The position numbers were made by a program, and so were the translations under genes. Shown piece by piece: positions 36,751 through 47,382 of a stretch of 64,000 bases of DNA (position 1 is its first letter; every line of letters begins with the position of its first letter). Under the pieces are notes generated by a model that saw nothing but the letters and a program-made list of their open reading frames with translations, made no database searches and was not told where the DNA came from. The stretch lies in contig JAHQRK010000017.1 of assembly GCA_019828595.1 (NCBI GenBank), positions 186,001-250,000 on the forward strand, written 5' to 3'. This DNA is from Aphanomyces cochlioides (taxonomy: Eukaryota > Oomycota > Saprolegniomycetes > Saprolegniales > Verrucalvaceae).

Positions 36751-39036
36751 ATGGCCAAGTTTGCTGCGGTGGTCGGACTTTGGGTATGCGCGATCGTGGC
36801 TGGAAACATTTCTACTTTGGACGGAGGCTGCCCATACTCGGACCTTCCGGCCGAGTTTGATAAAATTGTTGTATGGGAACCGAACCAAGATCAAGCTCTC
36901 ATTAAGGATCGTCAACACGACAAAGTTCAATGCGGTGGGCGACATTCGTGCCAGTTTGGACGACAGCGACGGTGGCCTGTAACTTGGCCCCCAACTTGTA
37001 CCAAATGCTAATCGTATCTATGTAGGACGATTGGTAACCAGTCCATCTTGTCCTTTCAACATGCAATGTTCCCCGATGACATGCCTGATTTGTACGAACA
37101 AGTCCGTGGTGTTCGTCTAATGTCACTCGTTAGGGAGATTAGCAACTCGTCTGTCAGAGTATTCCCAAGCAAATGGCCGACAACTCTTGGTACTTTGTAA
37201 GTTTTGTTCGAGCTGGTTTCGTGGTTTTCATCACGTAACGACAGGCGCTTGGTGGACTTGGTCATCGATTCGGCCCCTCAAAACTTACACGGCGTGAATC
37301 TCATCATGGCCAATGTCGCATTGTACAACACAACGTCGTTGAACCGCATCAACGCATCGATCTTGTCCGTATTTCGTCTTGCAGCGTATCGCTAAGCTCT
37401 CCACGTAGATAACTCAACGCTGTACCAAGTCAGATGGAAATTGGCGACTTAGACTGGACAAACTTGAACGTCATGTACCATTCACGCTCGTTGTTTGACT
37501 CATTGACATGGCGTTAGCTCGATCAAAAATTCCACAATCGTGAGAATCTCCAACGTGCAGTTCAGTAGTAAACTTTCTGCCATGTACAACTGCACCAATG
37601 CGCGCCATGACACTTTTTCCGTAGCAAATTTGTCAATTCACGAATTTGGGAACTGGACCATGACGTCGGACGTGTTTGACATTCTCAACCAAATCAATGC
37701 AACGCTAGCCAACTCCTCGAGCGTGTTTGATTCAGACCAATGCAATCGACAAGGCGGCAAGACAAAGACACTGTGGACCAACGGGCCTCCCTACTTCACA
37801 GTCTGCGTTCAAGCGAGCGCCCCCAAACCCGGTGTGTGTTCTCCAAATCGACATCACCTCTTGTCATCCCTCGTTGTAGCAACTGGATCCAGCACTGGCA
37901 TGGTTGTTGGACTGTCAGTTGGATTTTGTGCGTTCTTTGGGGCTATTGGGGTGTTAATTGGTCGAACGTGGTACATCAAGCACAAGAAAGCTTTGGAGCA
38001 ACATTATCTGTACATGGAAGACGCCAGCTTAGAAGGCGAAGGCGGTATCGACATGGAAGAATTGTCCCTCTATCGGCTCAATTGAGTCCGACATAAACCC
38101 GATTCGTTTACTTGGCTCTGGGGCCTTTGCAAACGTATGGCTTGGCACGTATAACAATCAACTCGTGGCTATCAAGCGACTGAGTGCCAAGTCCATCAGC
38201 GTGGCTCAACTCCACTCGTTTCTCGATGAAATCAAGCTGATGAACCAATTTGATAGTCCACACATCGTGACCTTGATTGGAGCAAGCTGGACACGACCTG
38301 CAGATGTGAAATGCGTCATGGAATAACATGGACAGCGGAGACCTGAAGAGTATTTGACCACGCACAACCAACAACAATTTCCATGGCGAGACAAATACTT
38401 ACACATTCAGAGTCTCGTCGAGGCTTTGTCATATTTACACTCGATGGATATCATCCACCGCGATTTGAAGTCCAGGAACATTGTGATTGATTCCAAGAAG
38501 GGAACCAAGTTGACTGACTTTGGCGTCTCCAAAGAAGACTTGCAGGAAACAATGACAATTGGCGTGGGTACATTCAGATGGATGGCTCCTGAAGTCGTCC
38601 AAGATCAACGCTACACCACAGCCGCCGACATTTATTCGTTCGGTCATACCTTGGCATGCTTGACCAAGTGGGTCTAGGCGTTGTCTTGTCTGAATATGAT
38701 ACGCATCGAATTCCATTCACTGATATGATGAAACCTGGCACACAAGACCCGCTGGGAGAGTCGGCTATTATGGTCAAGGTGTCGGTCGGCGCCATCAGAC
38801 CGACTTTTTCCAGCGACTGCCCTCCTTGGATCCGCGATATGGCAAATCAATGCTTGGCTCTCAATCCAAACGATCGTCCAACTGCATTGCAATTATCCCA
38901 CACTGTGCAAATGAAACTGCGAGAACTAGCACATGAATTGTTCTCCATGTCAATCAAGATGTCCGAAATCTACAACTCACACGTCAGGTTGAGCATTGTT
39001 GGATCAAACGCAACTTTATGTCTTGTCGGACGGTGA
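36751..39036 (+). pseudogene. Receptor-like TKL protein kinase, copy 5 (several frameshifts)
   Basis: The ATG at 36751 gives the signal peptide MAKFAAVVGLWVCAIVAGN and GGCPYSDLPAEFDKIV, after which the expected sequence (RIVNTTKFNAVGDIRASLDD) is in another frame. Exons with TIGNQSILSFQHAMFPDDM, NGVNLIMANVAL-like and NWTMTSDVFDILNQINATLA follow, then a membrane segment (GMVVGLSVGFCAFFGAIGVL). In the kinase domain an extra T near 38083 (CTCAATTGAGTCC), an extra A near 38324 (GAATAACATG) and a missing G near 38347 each shift the frame; the last two nearly cancel. The motifs remain readable: GSGAFANV, VAIKRLSAK, HRDLKSRN, DFGVSKED, RWMAPE. A short intron (about 38642-38678) precedes the C-lobe, which has an extended tail to 39036. 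The single-base lesions suggest recent inactivation, or assembly errors. Confidence 0.75.
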
Positions 39037-39054
39037 AAGCGTTGTTGCGATACC

Positions 39055-39606
39055 TCAAGTGTTAAATGTGGAGTCGTAAATAAAGCAAAATGTCACGTCA
39101 AGTCGTGACAAATTAACAGAAGCGACAGCATATTGACAGCAATTGACAGTCAGCGGCCAAGTATGCGGGGTAGAGCGTTCTTTGCATGAGAATTCATCAG
39201 GGGGGCATGGGTAAAGTCTAAAACCAATGTATCCATTGTTGTCTTGTTGGCCAACCCAGTCGACTTTTTCTCTTTCGAAACGATGCAATGCACAACTTGT
39301 TGCCATACTTGCATCGTGTGAGTTCACCTCCTTGTCAAAATGCAAATACTTGATGTAGTTTGCTGGGGAACCCCTCATTTGTGCTCTTGGTCTCTTTGGG
39401 CAATCGAGAGCTGGCACGTCCACTGTTGTCCATGCAGACCGACGAGTCCATTTCGATAAACGTGCATGGAAAAGACCATTTTCAGTTGATACGATGCATG
39501 AAGCAGTTTGAAAATGATGAGAGGTGCTTCCAGTCGACGAGTCTATTTGAACTGCTGGCGTCAATGTGGAGTCCTTGGGTTCATTGAGCCGAACACGCCT
39601 GGCCAT
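39055..39606 (-). other. Open minus-strand region without recognisable domain
   Basis: A 184-codon open frame (…RRSAWTTVDVPALDCP… FEREKVDWVGQQDNNGY…) lies convergent to kinase copy 5. I do not recognise it. It may be a decayed gene next to the dioxygenase-like cluster or a chance ORF. Confidence 0.2.
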
Positions 39607-39659
39607 TCCACGCAGCTTTTGTGAATCTTCCGGTTCTGCTGGCTGTACCGTTTTCCGTG

Positions 39660-40020
39660 GTCGATGAGGTGTTGTTTCTCAATCAATGGCAGTATTCAGG
39701 AGGAGAATCGTCGTCGTCGTCTGGACCTCTCCGTTGAATTCGTAAGGTGTCATCGCCTTTTGGCTGAGCACCATCGTACTTCAGAGTGTGAATCTCTGTG
39801 TGCTCCTCTGTGTATTCCAATTGTAGATTGCCAAGCATGTCGTTGTCAAAATGGGATAGGCATGCATTGACTAGAAGATTGAGTGGCCAACTCGAGGATG
39901 TGATTGCATCCTCGAAAGCGGAATAGCGTCATCATGATTGCCCTGGATAACTTGACGCAGTATTGAGCTCCCCCATTGCGAGGCTGTGTCGTCGATGCCA
40001 AAGAGTTGACTGAGCCTCCA
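39660..40020 (-). pseudogene. Relic of the HxE...H (dioxygenase-like) family, copy 0
   Basis: The minus strand around 40000-39900 translates to SSILRQVIQGNHDDAIPLSR, matching NPVLRQVILGTHDDGSPLSQ of the intact genes. Further on, in a shifted frame, it gives CLSHFDNDMLGNLQLEY, matching AWRSHLDNDMVGYVKLEW. Frame changes and an early stop show it is dead, and only the N-terminal region survives. Confidence 0.55.
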
Positions 40021-40241
40021 TGTGGCCGCCAATGAACTCAACACTGGAAGCGTTCGAGCTTCAGTGAGTTGCGCAAGGTGCAGCAGCTTAGTTCCCCGTA
40101 AGAGACCCAGGAGCGACGTGAAAATTGCTCAGGATGACTTCAGCACTCCTCTGTCCAGCTCAGTACATGTTATCCCTGACCGCTGTAAAGCGAATTGCAG
40201 CCAAAAGGACGGGCGCGGCAAGGGTAAGAACATGCATTTGC

Positions 40242-41210
40242 TTACGACGAGGACGCACATCTTAGAGGAGCTACTGACGGGTCAGTCGCAACTGTGGAGC
40301 CAAATTTGTCGCCATGGATGATTTCAGCTTCTCGTTGAATGCCCAATGGGTTGGCCGTCGAATGGTCAGCATACCAATACGTCACATTGTTCGTCACGAG
40401 GCGGAAGAATTGACGAAAGGTGCGCTCTTTCACCGGCAGTGATTCATGCGGCGTTGCGTCCGTGATCCAGATCAACTCATTCGCCTCGAGTTCACGGTAG
40501 TCGTGCGTGTCTTCGTCCAGGACTGACCGCAAGTGTTCGATGTCGCCAAAATGTCCTCGGATTCCACGCGAGTCTTCAACGTACACATTCCACACACCAC
40601 ACGAATGAGCGACGGTGGATGCCATGAAAATGCCACCATAGAGATAGTTTTGAACAAGGTAGCCACCTCCCCAGTGCGACTCAATGTTCTGGTCGACAAA
40701 GCCATCGCCACCACTGGCTTCGACATGGAGGCCTTCCCGTCGCTGGGAACGATCGGGCTCAACCCAGCCTTCGTGGATTGTGAGGTAGTTGACTTTGCCT
40801 TTTTCATTGTATCCAAGACACCGGAGACATTGCAGGATGATCGGCTGGTACCGACGACAGGACTCTGGTAGGGATAGTTCGTCGCCCAAGATGAACGGCA
40901 TCATGTTGACGTGGAACGGTTGAGGTTCTCCGTCGATCTCGTTTGGTGGTGGAAACTCAATCAGGCGAGGACCAGCAGCGTCGTTTCGTGGAGACCTTGT
41001 GTGTAGGATGCGACGAACCCATTCCAATTTCACATAGCCGACCATGTCGTTGTCAAGATGGGACCGCCAGGCGTCAAGCAGACGGTGGAATATCATCTCG
41101 AGGATATGACTGCATCCGCGGAGACGTGCGAATGGACTTTCATCGTCGTACGTGCCCAGGATGACTTGGTGGAACACGGGATTTGTCCACCACGCCTTCT
41201 TCACCGTCAT
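40242..41210 (-). CDS. Uncharacterised HxE...H protein, possible 2OG-Fe(II) dioxygenase (copy 1, 322 aa)
   Basis: Single exon from the ATG at 41210 (MTVKKAWWTNPVFHQVILGT). Landmarks are RGCSHILEMIFHRLLDAWRS (about residues 31-50), PFHVNMMPFILGD (about 98-110), YLTIHEGWVEP, GLHVEASGG (His162, Glu164), HWGGGYLVQNYL, DATPHESLPV (His255) and TFRQFFRLVT (Arg266/Arg270). An H-x-E, a distal H and an Arg about eleven residues later is the arrangement of the iron- and 2-oxoglutarate-binding residues of 2OG-Fe(II) dioxygenases. This is motif reading only; I cannot name a family. No signal peptide or membrane segment is seen, so it is probably cytosolic. All motifs are conserved in copies 2 and 3, which argues for selection. 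Confidence 0.7.
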   Translation of the reverse strand: MTVKKAWWTNPVFHQVILGTYDDESPFARLRGCSHILEMIFHRLLDAWRSHLDNDMVGYVKLEWVRRILHTRSPRNDAAGPRLIEFPPPNEIDGEPQPFHVNMMPFILGDELSLPESCRRYQPIILQCLRCLGYNEKGKVNYLTIHEGWVEPDRSQRREGLHVEASGGDGFVDQNIESHWGGGYLVQNYLYGGIFMASTVAHSCGVWNVYVEDSRGIRGHFGDIEHLRSVLDEDTHDYRELEANELIWITDATPHESLPVKERTFRQFFRLVTNNVTYWYADHSTANPLGIQREAEIIHGDKFGSTVATDPSVAPLRCASSS

Positions 41211-42288
41211 GCTGTCGTCTCTTCGGGTGCAAATCGAATTTTGGACTGGACATCATAATATTCCACAGGTCTTGACCATCACTGACCATTGCCGTATTCA
41301 TTCTGACTTGTCCAGTCGAAGAGAAGTCGTCAATGGAGAACTTTTCCAGCTTTTGTCTTCGTTCGATTATGGTTATATTCCAAGTGCTATTGTGTGCATT
41401 TAGCAAGTCGGCAAAGTAAGGTAGATAGTCCTGCAATCAAGTGGCATCTCTACGTCGACTGTCGAATGATTGTGAGATCGTCTTCATTGCCCATTTTCTA
41501 ATGACAGCAGCACACCTCTCCGACGGGAAATCCTGCGATCGAGTGTGAGTTTGCGCTTGCTCCTTAGGCTCCTCCGCCGAAGCAATGCACCTGAATTCAC
41601 TCTAGACGATTACATGACGCTGACTGACTCGAGAAGTTTCGTTTAAAGAAGGACATTCGAAGGCTTGTACTTTGCCTGCTATCACCTGAATCCATAACTG
41701 CGCTTGAGCTCTAACAGTAAAAGTTGCGTGAATTTAGTCGAGTCATGCGCAGATTTAAGGATTACACGCAAGAGCTCTGGTCCCTGTCTCCAGTCCATTT
41801 GATCTTCTTCTGTCGGCGCATGCCCTTGTCGACCTTCGCCGAACAATCAAACACGACAAAGCCACGGACGATTTCATCGTGTTCGGATTGTACATTCGTC
41901 GTGTTTGAGTAAAGTCGGGAAAGTGGTAAACTTTTCCGACCTTCGGACCTCAAAGCCGGCAAAGTGGGGCACTTTTCCAACTCGATTTCCAGCTTTTTGA
42001 ATTTTGTAGTAATGAGATAACCCAAGTTAAAGTCGGAAAAGTCCACTTTTCCGACTTGCTAAATGACCCCAGAGCCTTTCTTGCTGTTGGCTCCTCCCCT
42101 CGAGATAAACCAAGTTGCCTGCGAGGGTTTAGGCCTCCATCAAAGCCGTCATGTCCCCCACTGACTATAACCTAGCTCATGGCTTCCCATATGGTCGTCT
42201 TGTGACTTTGCGACTTGAACATTAAGTTATCCTTGAGAGAACATTCTAGCTGTAGGAATGCCTCATGGGGTGACTTCGTTGATCAAGT
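41211..42288. other. Intergenic between dioxygenase-like copies 1 and 2
   Basis: No gene seen. A patch near 41920-42060 repeats AGTCGGAAAAGTCCAC-like and GGCAAAGTGGGGCAC words several times; otherwise unremarkable. Confidence 0.4.
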
Positions 42289-43272
42289 TTAGTGCACGCT
42301 GGTAAGAGGGGCTGCTGACGAGTTAGAGGAGACAGAGTCTCCAAACTTGTCGCCGTGAAGAATCGTCGCGTCGGGTTGAATGCCCAGGGGATTTGCTGTA
42401 GAATGGTCGGCGTACCAATACGTCAAGTTGTTGGTGACCAGACGAAAGAACTGACGAAAGGTGCGCTCTCTCACTGGCAGTGATTCATGCGGCGTGGCAT
42501 CCGTAATCCAGATTAATTCATTTGCCTCGAGTTCAAGATAGCCATGTGTATCTTCGTCAAGGACTGAGCGCAAGTGCTCAACGTCGCCAAAGGGTCCCCG
42601 GATTTGATACGAGTCGTCGACGTAGACATTCCACACGCCGCAAGAGTTGGCGACGGTGGACGCCATGAAAATGCCACCGTGGAGAATATTTTCAACAAGA
42701 TAGCCACCGCCCCAATGCGACGCAATGCGTCGGTCGACAAAGTCAGTCCCTCCACTAGCTTCGACGTGGAGGCCTTCTCGTCGTTGGGATTGATCGGGCT
42801 CGACCCAGCCTTCGTGGATTGTTAAATAGCCAATGTCACTGCGGTCGCTGTATCCAAGGCACCATAGGCATTCGTCTATCAAAGGCTGATACCGACGGCA
42901 AGAGTCTGGGAGGGACATTGGGTCCTCCATGATGAACGGCATCATATTCACATGGAACGGTTGAGGCTCTCCATCGATCAGGTTCGGCAGTGGAAACGCT
43001 ACTAGTCGAGAATTTTCATGTTGGCTTCTGGTAGAAACGTCGGTGATAATACGCTGCACCCACTCGAGTCGGACATAGCCTGGCCTGTTGCTGTCAAGAT
43101 GTGCTCGCCATGCGTCAAGTAGACGGAGGAATATCATCTCGAGGATATGGCTGCATCCACGAAGCCGCGCGAGTGGACTAGAGTCGTCGTAAGTGCCCAG
43201 AACGACCTGACGGAGGACAGGATTCGTCCACCACGACCTTGTCGATGGCATGTTGTCGTCTGCACATTGCAC
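42289..43272 (-). CDS. Uncharacterised HxE...H protein, possible 2OG-Fe(II) dioxygenase (copy 2, up to 327 aa)
   Basis: Paralogue of the 40242-41210 gene in the same orientation. It aligns end to end: SWWTNPVLRQVVLGTYDD, RGCSHILEMIFLRLLDAWRA, HVNMMPFIMEDP, GLHVEASGGTDFVD, SHWGGGYLVENILHGG, DATPHESLPV and FRQFFRLVTNN are all present. The putative metal ligands (HVE, then HES) and the downstream Arg are unchanged. The frame is open to the stop at 42289. The first ATG in frame is probably MPSTRSWWTNP (about 43251); the longer frame starts at a non-ATG codon. Differences from copy 1 concentrate in the linker before the HVNMM block, as expected for a functional duplicate under constraint. Confidence 0.7.
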   Translation of the reverse strand: MQCADDNMPSTRSWWTNPVLRQVVLGTYDDSSPLARLRGCSHILEMIFLRLLDAWRAHLDSNRPGYVRLEWVQRIITDVSTRSQHENSRLVAFPLPNLIDGEPQPFHVNMMPFIMEDPMSLPDSCRRYQPLIDECLWCLGYSDRSDIGYLTIHEGWVEPDQSQRREGLHVEASGGTDFVDRRIASHWGGGYLVENILHGGIFMASTVANSCGVWNVYVDDSYQIRGPFGDVEHLRSVLDEDTHGYLELEANELIWITDATPHESLPVRERTFRQFFRLVTNNLTYWYADHSTANPLGIQPDATILHGDKFGDSVSSNSSAAPLTSVH

Positions 43273-43340
43273 CTAATTCCCGATATTTTGCTCTCTTCTG
43301 TATCTATGAGCTGTCGTAATATGCTGTACATAATAAGTGT

Positions 43341-43860
43341 ATAGGTGTTGTCATTTTCAGTCAAATTTGAATTTTCGACCAAAAATCAAATGCATTTCCA
43401 AATCGATTTGACCATACTGAAGCCAAGTTAAACCGAATATTGGCCAAATTAATTACATGTGTATTAGGGTTTGTTAGGGTGTGTTTTGTGTGAATTAGTT
43501 AAATACTCGATTCTGATTGGCTGCGAGATTGGAAAATCGATTTAAAAATAGATACATTTCGAGCCCATCTCACTATTTAGAATGAATCTCGCAATACATA
43601 TTGTGGATTCGCTAGAAATTTCCCAATTTGGATTCGTTTTTTGTATCAATCTCCAATCGCACCAATACATGAAAATTAGAACAGTACTTTCTCTCATGGG
43701 AACTGTACTTTCTTTAAGATTTTATTCAGCCAATCAAAATCGTCCAAAATATTTATTAGCCAATGGCGTCGATTGGTGAATCGATCCGCCGGCGTGATTC
43801 GATTGAATGGGGTCTGGAAATTCGTATCAAATCAACAATAAATGTACAAATATAAACTTT
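43341..43860 (+). repeat. Dispersed AT-rich repeat copy (43.4 kb)
   Basis: Contains TTGTCATTTTCAGTCAAATT, GTGTGTTTTGTGTGAATTAG and AATACTCGATTCTGATTGGC. Its second half (about 43670-43815: ATTAGAACAGTACTTTCTCT, GTCGATTGGTGAATCGATCC, GCCGGCGTGATTCGATTGA) is found inverted at about 55720-55865. Confidence 0.6.
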
Positions 43861-43940
43861 AACTGGTTTTCATGAACATCACTCATGACATTTAGGATTC
43901 ACCCACAGAATGTGGATACATTTCCAGACAAAATGAGAGC

Positions 43941-44890
43941 CAAAATCGATCTTCCTCTATAATTTTATTCTCGAGAGAATTGACTTCAAAGTTTTTACCT
44001 TTTGAAAACTTATATTCGAGAAAAATAGATTTGAAAAATTGTTCCATAAATGGAATTGTATAGGGTGCCCAACTGCTTATCTTAATTTCAATATCTTCCG
44101 TTGTGACTTTCGATTAAATATTAGTATCAATGCATCGAGCTAAGAATGGTGATTTTAAGCATATATAAAACTCAAAATTGAAATTTCCAAAATGTTGCGC
44201 CGACGCCGTTCGCCATCGACAATATCTCCATGAATACTTTGAATTTCGAGACGCATGATTGCTCAAAATGTGGTCCTTGGAGTCTTTAACAACCTCATGG
44301 TCTTAACTTTAGATAGACATTTTCCTCTAAAAACTAATTATCCTGTGGAAATACATAAGTCGAGATTCGGGTCTTAAGTCGTGATCAGATCTTAGCGGGC
44401 CTTTAAGTCGAACTCTGTATTGACTTAGTACAACTAGGAACTTTCCTAATCTCAAGACAAGATTGTCCGAAAATTGACATTTTCTAAATGAAGGCACACA
44501 AAACAAAATCGGTCTTATTGCCATTTTGATACTTTCGAGTTAAGACCGTGAGGTTGTTAAGCACTTCAAGTACTATATTTTGAGCTATGATGCATGCCGG
44601 CTTTCGAAGTATTCACAGAGATTTTGCCGATGGCGCTAGACATCGGCACACCATTTTGAAAATTTCAATTTTGAGTTTTATACATGCTTAGAATCATAGA
44701 TTGGTCCCAATACTTAACCACAACTCGTTCTTAAAGTAAAGAAATCGATTGAAACAGGTGAGTGCCACATACAATTCCATGTATAAAACAATTTTTCAAT
44801 TCGATTTTTCTCAAATATAATTTTTCAAAAGGTAAAAACTTCAAAGTCAATTATCTCGAGAATAAATTTATAGAGGAAGACCGATTTTGT
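43941..44890. mobile_element. Foldback element: about 370-base arms around a 200-base loop
   Basis: The left arm (about 43941-44306) and right arm (about 44525-44890) are imperfect reverse complements. For example AATCGATCTTCCTCTATAAT pairs with AATTTATAGAGGAAGACCGA read backwards, and AACAACCTCATGGTCTTAAC pairs with GTTAAGACCGTGAGGTTGTT. No protein is encoded. Between the arms, 44307-44489 is a sequence that also occurs alone at 49989-50173. Confidence 0.75.
44307..44489 (+). repeat. Foldback loop segment, repeated at 49989-50173
   Basis: About 183 bases, beginning CTTTAGATAGACATTTTCCT and ending GACATTTTCTAAAT. It is nearly identical to 49989-50173; the main difference is a few bases around the GATCAGAT(TGACG)TAGCGGG site. 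Confidence 0.85.
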
Positions 44891-45399
44891 TTCGTGTGCC
44901 TTCAAATAGGACTTTGCTTAAGTCAAAGTCAATATTGGGTTAACCCATATAATAAGTCTGATTTTGTTTCGTGGGCTCTCAAATATAACTTTGCTTTGCC
45001 ATGACACACTGCCGTCTTTCCCCTAACTACATTACTTTGAATGGTTACGTTCCCAACTTTTTCAGTCGAGTTGATCGTCTCCACTGTCTCCGCGGACATT
45101 GATGCTGCTCTTCCACGTTGAGCATAGCCCAGAGAACATGATGAAAGACTGGAGTAATACCAGGGGGAAACGGCGTTCGTTTTTATTTTGAGATGACAGC
45201 GACTTGAGGTTAATCACATTTGTCACGAATGTTACCTCAATGTTGTGGCTGTGACTTTTGTCTATATTGCCCAAGGGTATACAGTAGCTCCAACCTTGAG
45301 CACTCGACGGGCTTATTGATGGTTCTACTATCGATGCATGGTGCGTGTTGATAGATTGGTGTTTCGCCCAGGTAAGTCGAAGCGTATTACATGGCTATT

Positions 45400-45700
45400 T
45401 GGTTAGCCTGAATGGAGAACTACAGCTTCAGGTTGAATTCTACACTGGATTGATCGGCATTCCAATGGCTCAAATGGGCCACGAGGTGAGGAATAATCGC
45501 ACATAACACACGTGCGTGGGCCGACCAGCGCTTTGTCAGTCGGGGGTTCGACTAGAGCGCATATGAGCTCGCAGTGTCTCCACAAGCCATGGGAATATCA
45601 TCTCGAGGGCATGCGTGAGATCGCGAAATCGCTCTTTCCCACGATGACTTGTCGGAAGATTGAAGTTGCTGACAAGATATTCCACGACAGGCATGCAACT
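45400..45700 (-). pseudogene. Relic of the HxE...H family, N-terminal piece
   Basis: The minus strand near 45690-45580 gives FRQVIVGKSDFAISRMPSR and, in another frame, LTHALEMIFPWLVETLRAHM. These match FRQVILGTHDD...LRGCNH and ILEMIFHRLLDAWRSHL of the intact genes. Frames are broken and nothing after the N-terminal quarter is recognisable. The 44891-45399 stretch before it holds no gene. Confidence 0.5.
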
Positions 45701-45724
45701 CTTGTCGATTGAGCAGAGGAAATG

Positions 45725-46258
45725 TTATAAAGTTAAGAGCAACGAGTAGATTTCCATCATCATCTCGTCGAGGGGTTCGAAGTAATCCGTCATGATGTCA
45801 TCTGGAAGTTGGCATGGAGCGATTTCCACGGCGGCTACATCGTCCGTCGAGTCGACAGAGTACGATCGTTTGTGCGTCGTGTCGTCTGGTGTTCCCCACA
45901 AGGTCATCGTGTCGACTCGAGTATCGGTTGTCGTGTGTCGTTGGCATTTGCCTTTGTATCTTGCATGCGACGTGCAGCCGTGCGCTGTGCACCGCCGACC
46001 GCCGCCGTGCTTGACGCATTTCTTTCGGGCTTGTGCTGGGTGATTGCATCCTGGTTCGTCGCATCGGCTCTTTGGGGCGCCATGGCTAAAGCAAATCCCA
46101 TGCGTTCGAGCGCGTAGATCGCATCCTGGCACGGAGCAGGTTTTCTTGGCCCCATGGCGGCAACATAATTGACGGGCATAGGCATGGTTTGGGCACCCTG
46201 GAACAATGCAGCTCCGTCGGTTCCGTTGTCGGGTTCGAGTCGGGTTGTTGGAGACCAT
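45725..46258 (-). CDS. C-x4-C-x9-C-x2-H zinc-repeat protein, copy 1 (WRKY19-like repeats)
   Basis: From the ATG at 46258 (MVSNNPTRTRQRN) the protein contains four tandem units: CIVPGCPNHAYARQLCCRHG, CSVPGCDLRARTHGICFSHG, CDEPGCNHPAQARKKCVKHG and CTAHGCTSHARYKGKCQRH. This is the zinc-binding repeat often annotated in oomycetes as WRKY19-like, although no WRKY domain is present. An acidic C-terminus follows (SVDSTDDVAAVEIAPCQLPD). Likely a nucleic-acid- or protein-binding regulator, role unknown. The open frame continues upstream of the ATG through TTG, so a 5' exon cannot be excluded. I chose this ATG because it is shared by all three copies and lies 28 bases from a conserved palindrome. Confidence 0.75.
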   Translation of the reverse strand: MVSNNPTRTRQRNRRSCIVPGCPNHAYARQLCCRHGAKKTCSVPGCDLRARTHGICFSHGAPKSRCDEPGCNHPAQARKKCVKHGGGRRCTAHGCTSHARYKGKCQRHTTTDTRVDTMTLWGTPDDTTHKRSYSVDSTDDVAAVEIAPCQLPDDIMTDYFEPLDEMMMEIYSLLLTL

Positions 46259-46285
46259 GTCGATATTGAAATGACTCAATTTTGT

Positions 46286-46304
46286 CCAAGTCGCATCGAC
46301 TTGG
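46286..46304. promoter_or_regulatory. 19-base palindrome upstream of zinc-repeat gene 1
   Basis: CCAAGTCGCATCGACTTGG (8-base arms, CAT centre) begins 28 bases upstream of the ATG at 46258. The same element is at the same distance in copies 2 and 3. It is a plausible operator for a dimeric regulator or a 5'-UTR hairpin; inferred. Confidence 0.6.
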
Positions 46305-46482
46305 ATGGCCAGACAGACGGCAGTCGTGCACCTACTCTTCGAGCCATCTGGCCTTTGTTATCAAAACCTCAGCAAGCACCTCTGGCCGATGCATCATGCG
46401 AAAAACCAAGAGAAAATGTCGACCGCCACCACCAAAGAAGATGGCTTGTATCAAAGGTCGATGGTTTTCACCTTCATTAGAG

Positions 46483-47360
46483 TCAAGGGAAAGATGGACG
46501 GCTGTCGTGTAGCTCCAAGTCGGCGACGTTGATTCCTTGGGTATGTACGCAGCCTCGAGAGCTGGTAGGAGTCATCGTGGTCTCCAACTGATGTATGTAG
46601 CTGTTACAAAAAAATATTACAAGCCACGTGGTCACTTGTCCCGTGGCAACAGAGGCTCGGGTGGATTTCAACAACGAACCAACCAGAGTTGACTCACGCT
46701 GGGCTTGTTGTTTCAGTCGCTTGGTCCGCTTTTCTTCACGGACACGACGCTGGAAGCAAAGCGCAGAGCTGTTGGGGGCATGAACAGGCAGTCCAGAATC
46801 TGGACCACGTAAGATTCGACATCTGGAGTCCAGATGTCCCAATGTTGACCATTTGAATGCGGCAGACTCATCACGTCGACGAGGAATTTCGTTAACCTGA
46901 CCAGTCAATTTCGTACGCCTCAACAGTGTGTTGATGAGCAACCAGAAGTCCTGAGCAATCAATGCTTTACTTGACTGACAAAGCCTTATACTGCGTGGAC
47001 GACGCCAGAGATTCATGACAAAGTGGAGAAAGCAGTTGACTTGACGAATTTACTCTCACGTCGATGGTCATCCCAGCGCCAAATGAAATTCCACCCAGCC
47101 ACTGAAGGAGCGCTGGGAAGAGACAACGTGACATTTCGATCTCCTTGTGTAGTTGACCAGTAGTGGAGCTTCTCCTGTGACGATTGCTGTGAACAAAGAT
47201 GCATTGCGACTGGAAGGCCATGAGGTATCAGCTCGGCGCTCCCCCACCACATCTCCGCCAATCTCAACCTGGCATCAACTTGGTGAAAAGACGAGAGGCA
47301 GAGCTCTCTCTTCGCTGCATCTTCTTGCTGAAGCCCATCAGAGGCAGCGAAAGCAATCAA
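46483..47360 (-). pseudogene. Unidentified gene X, decayed copy 1, upstream of zinc-repeat gene 1
   Basis: Two overlapping minus-strand frames: LPVAMHLCSQQSSQEKLHYW and STTQGDRNVTLSL, then REEKRTKRLKQQAQRESTLV and TTWLVIFFCNSYI. They align loosely with frames at 48241-49048 (CHVPMHL...HNWSTTRGDRKV; IKRLKYLAQRHLP; TTWVCNLFCNIAT). Both sit just upstream of a zinc-repeat gene on the same strand, so they look like one ancestral gene, or a spliced one, duplicated with its neighbour. No domain recognised. Confidence 0.35.
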
Positions 47361-47382
47361 CTCGAAGTGACGAGAGGAAATG

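Noticed and set aside
40533..40871. Plus-strand open frame within the dioxygenase-like gene
   Set aside because: Shadow; the same stretch recurs opposite copy 2 only because the sense genes are paralogous.
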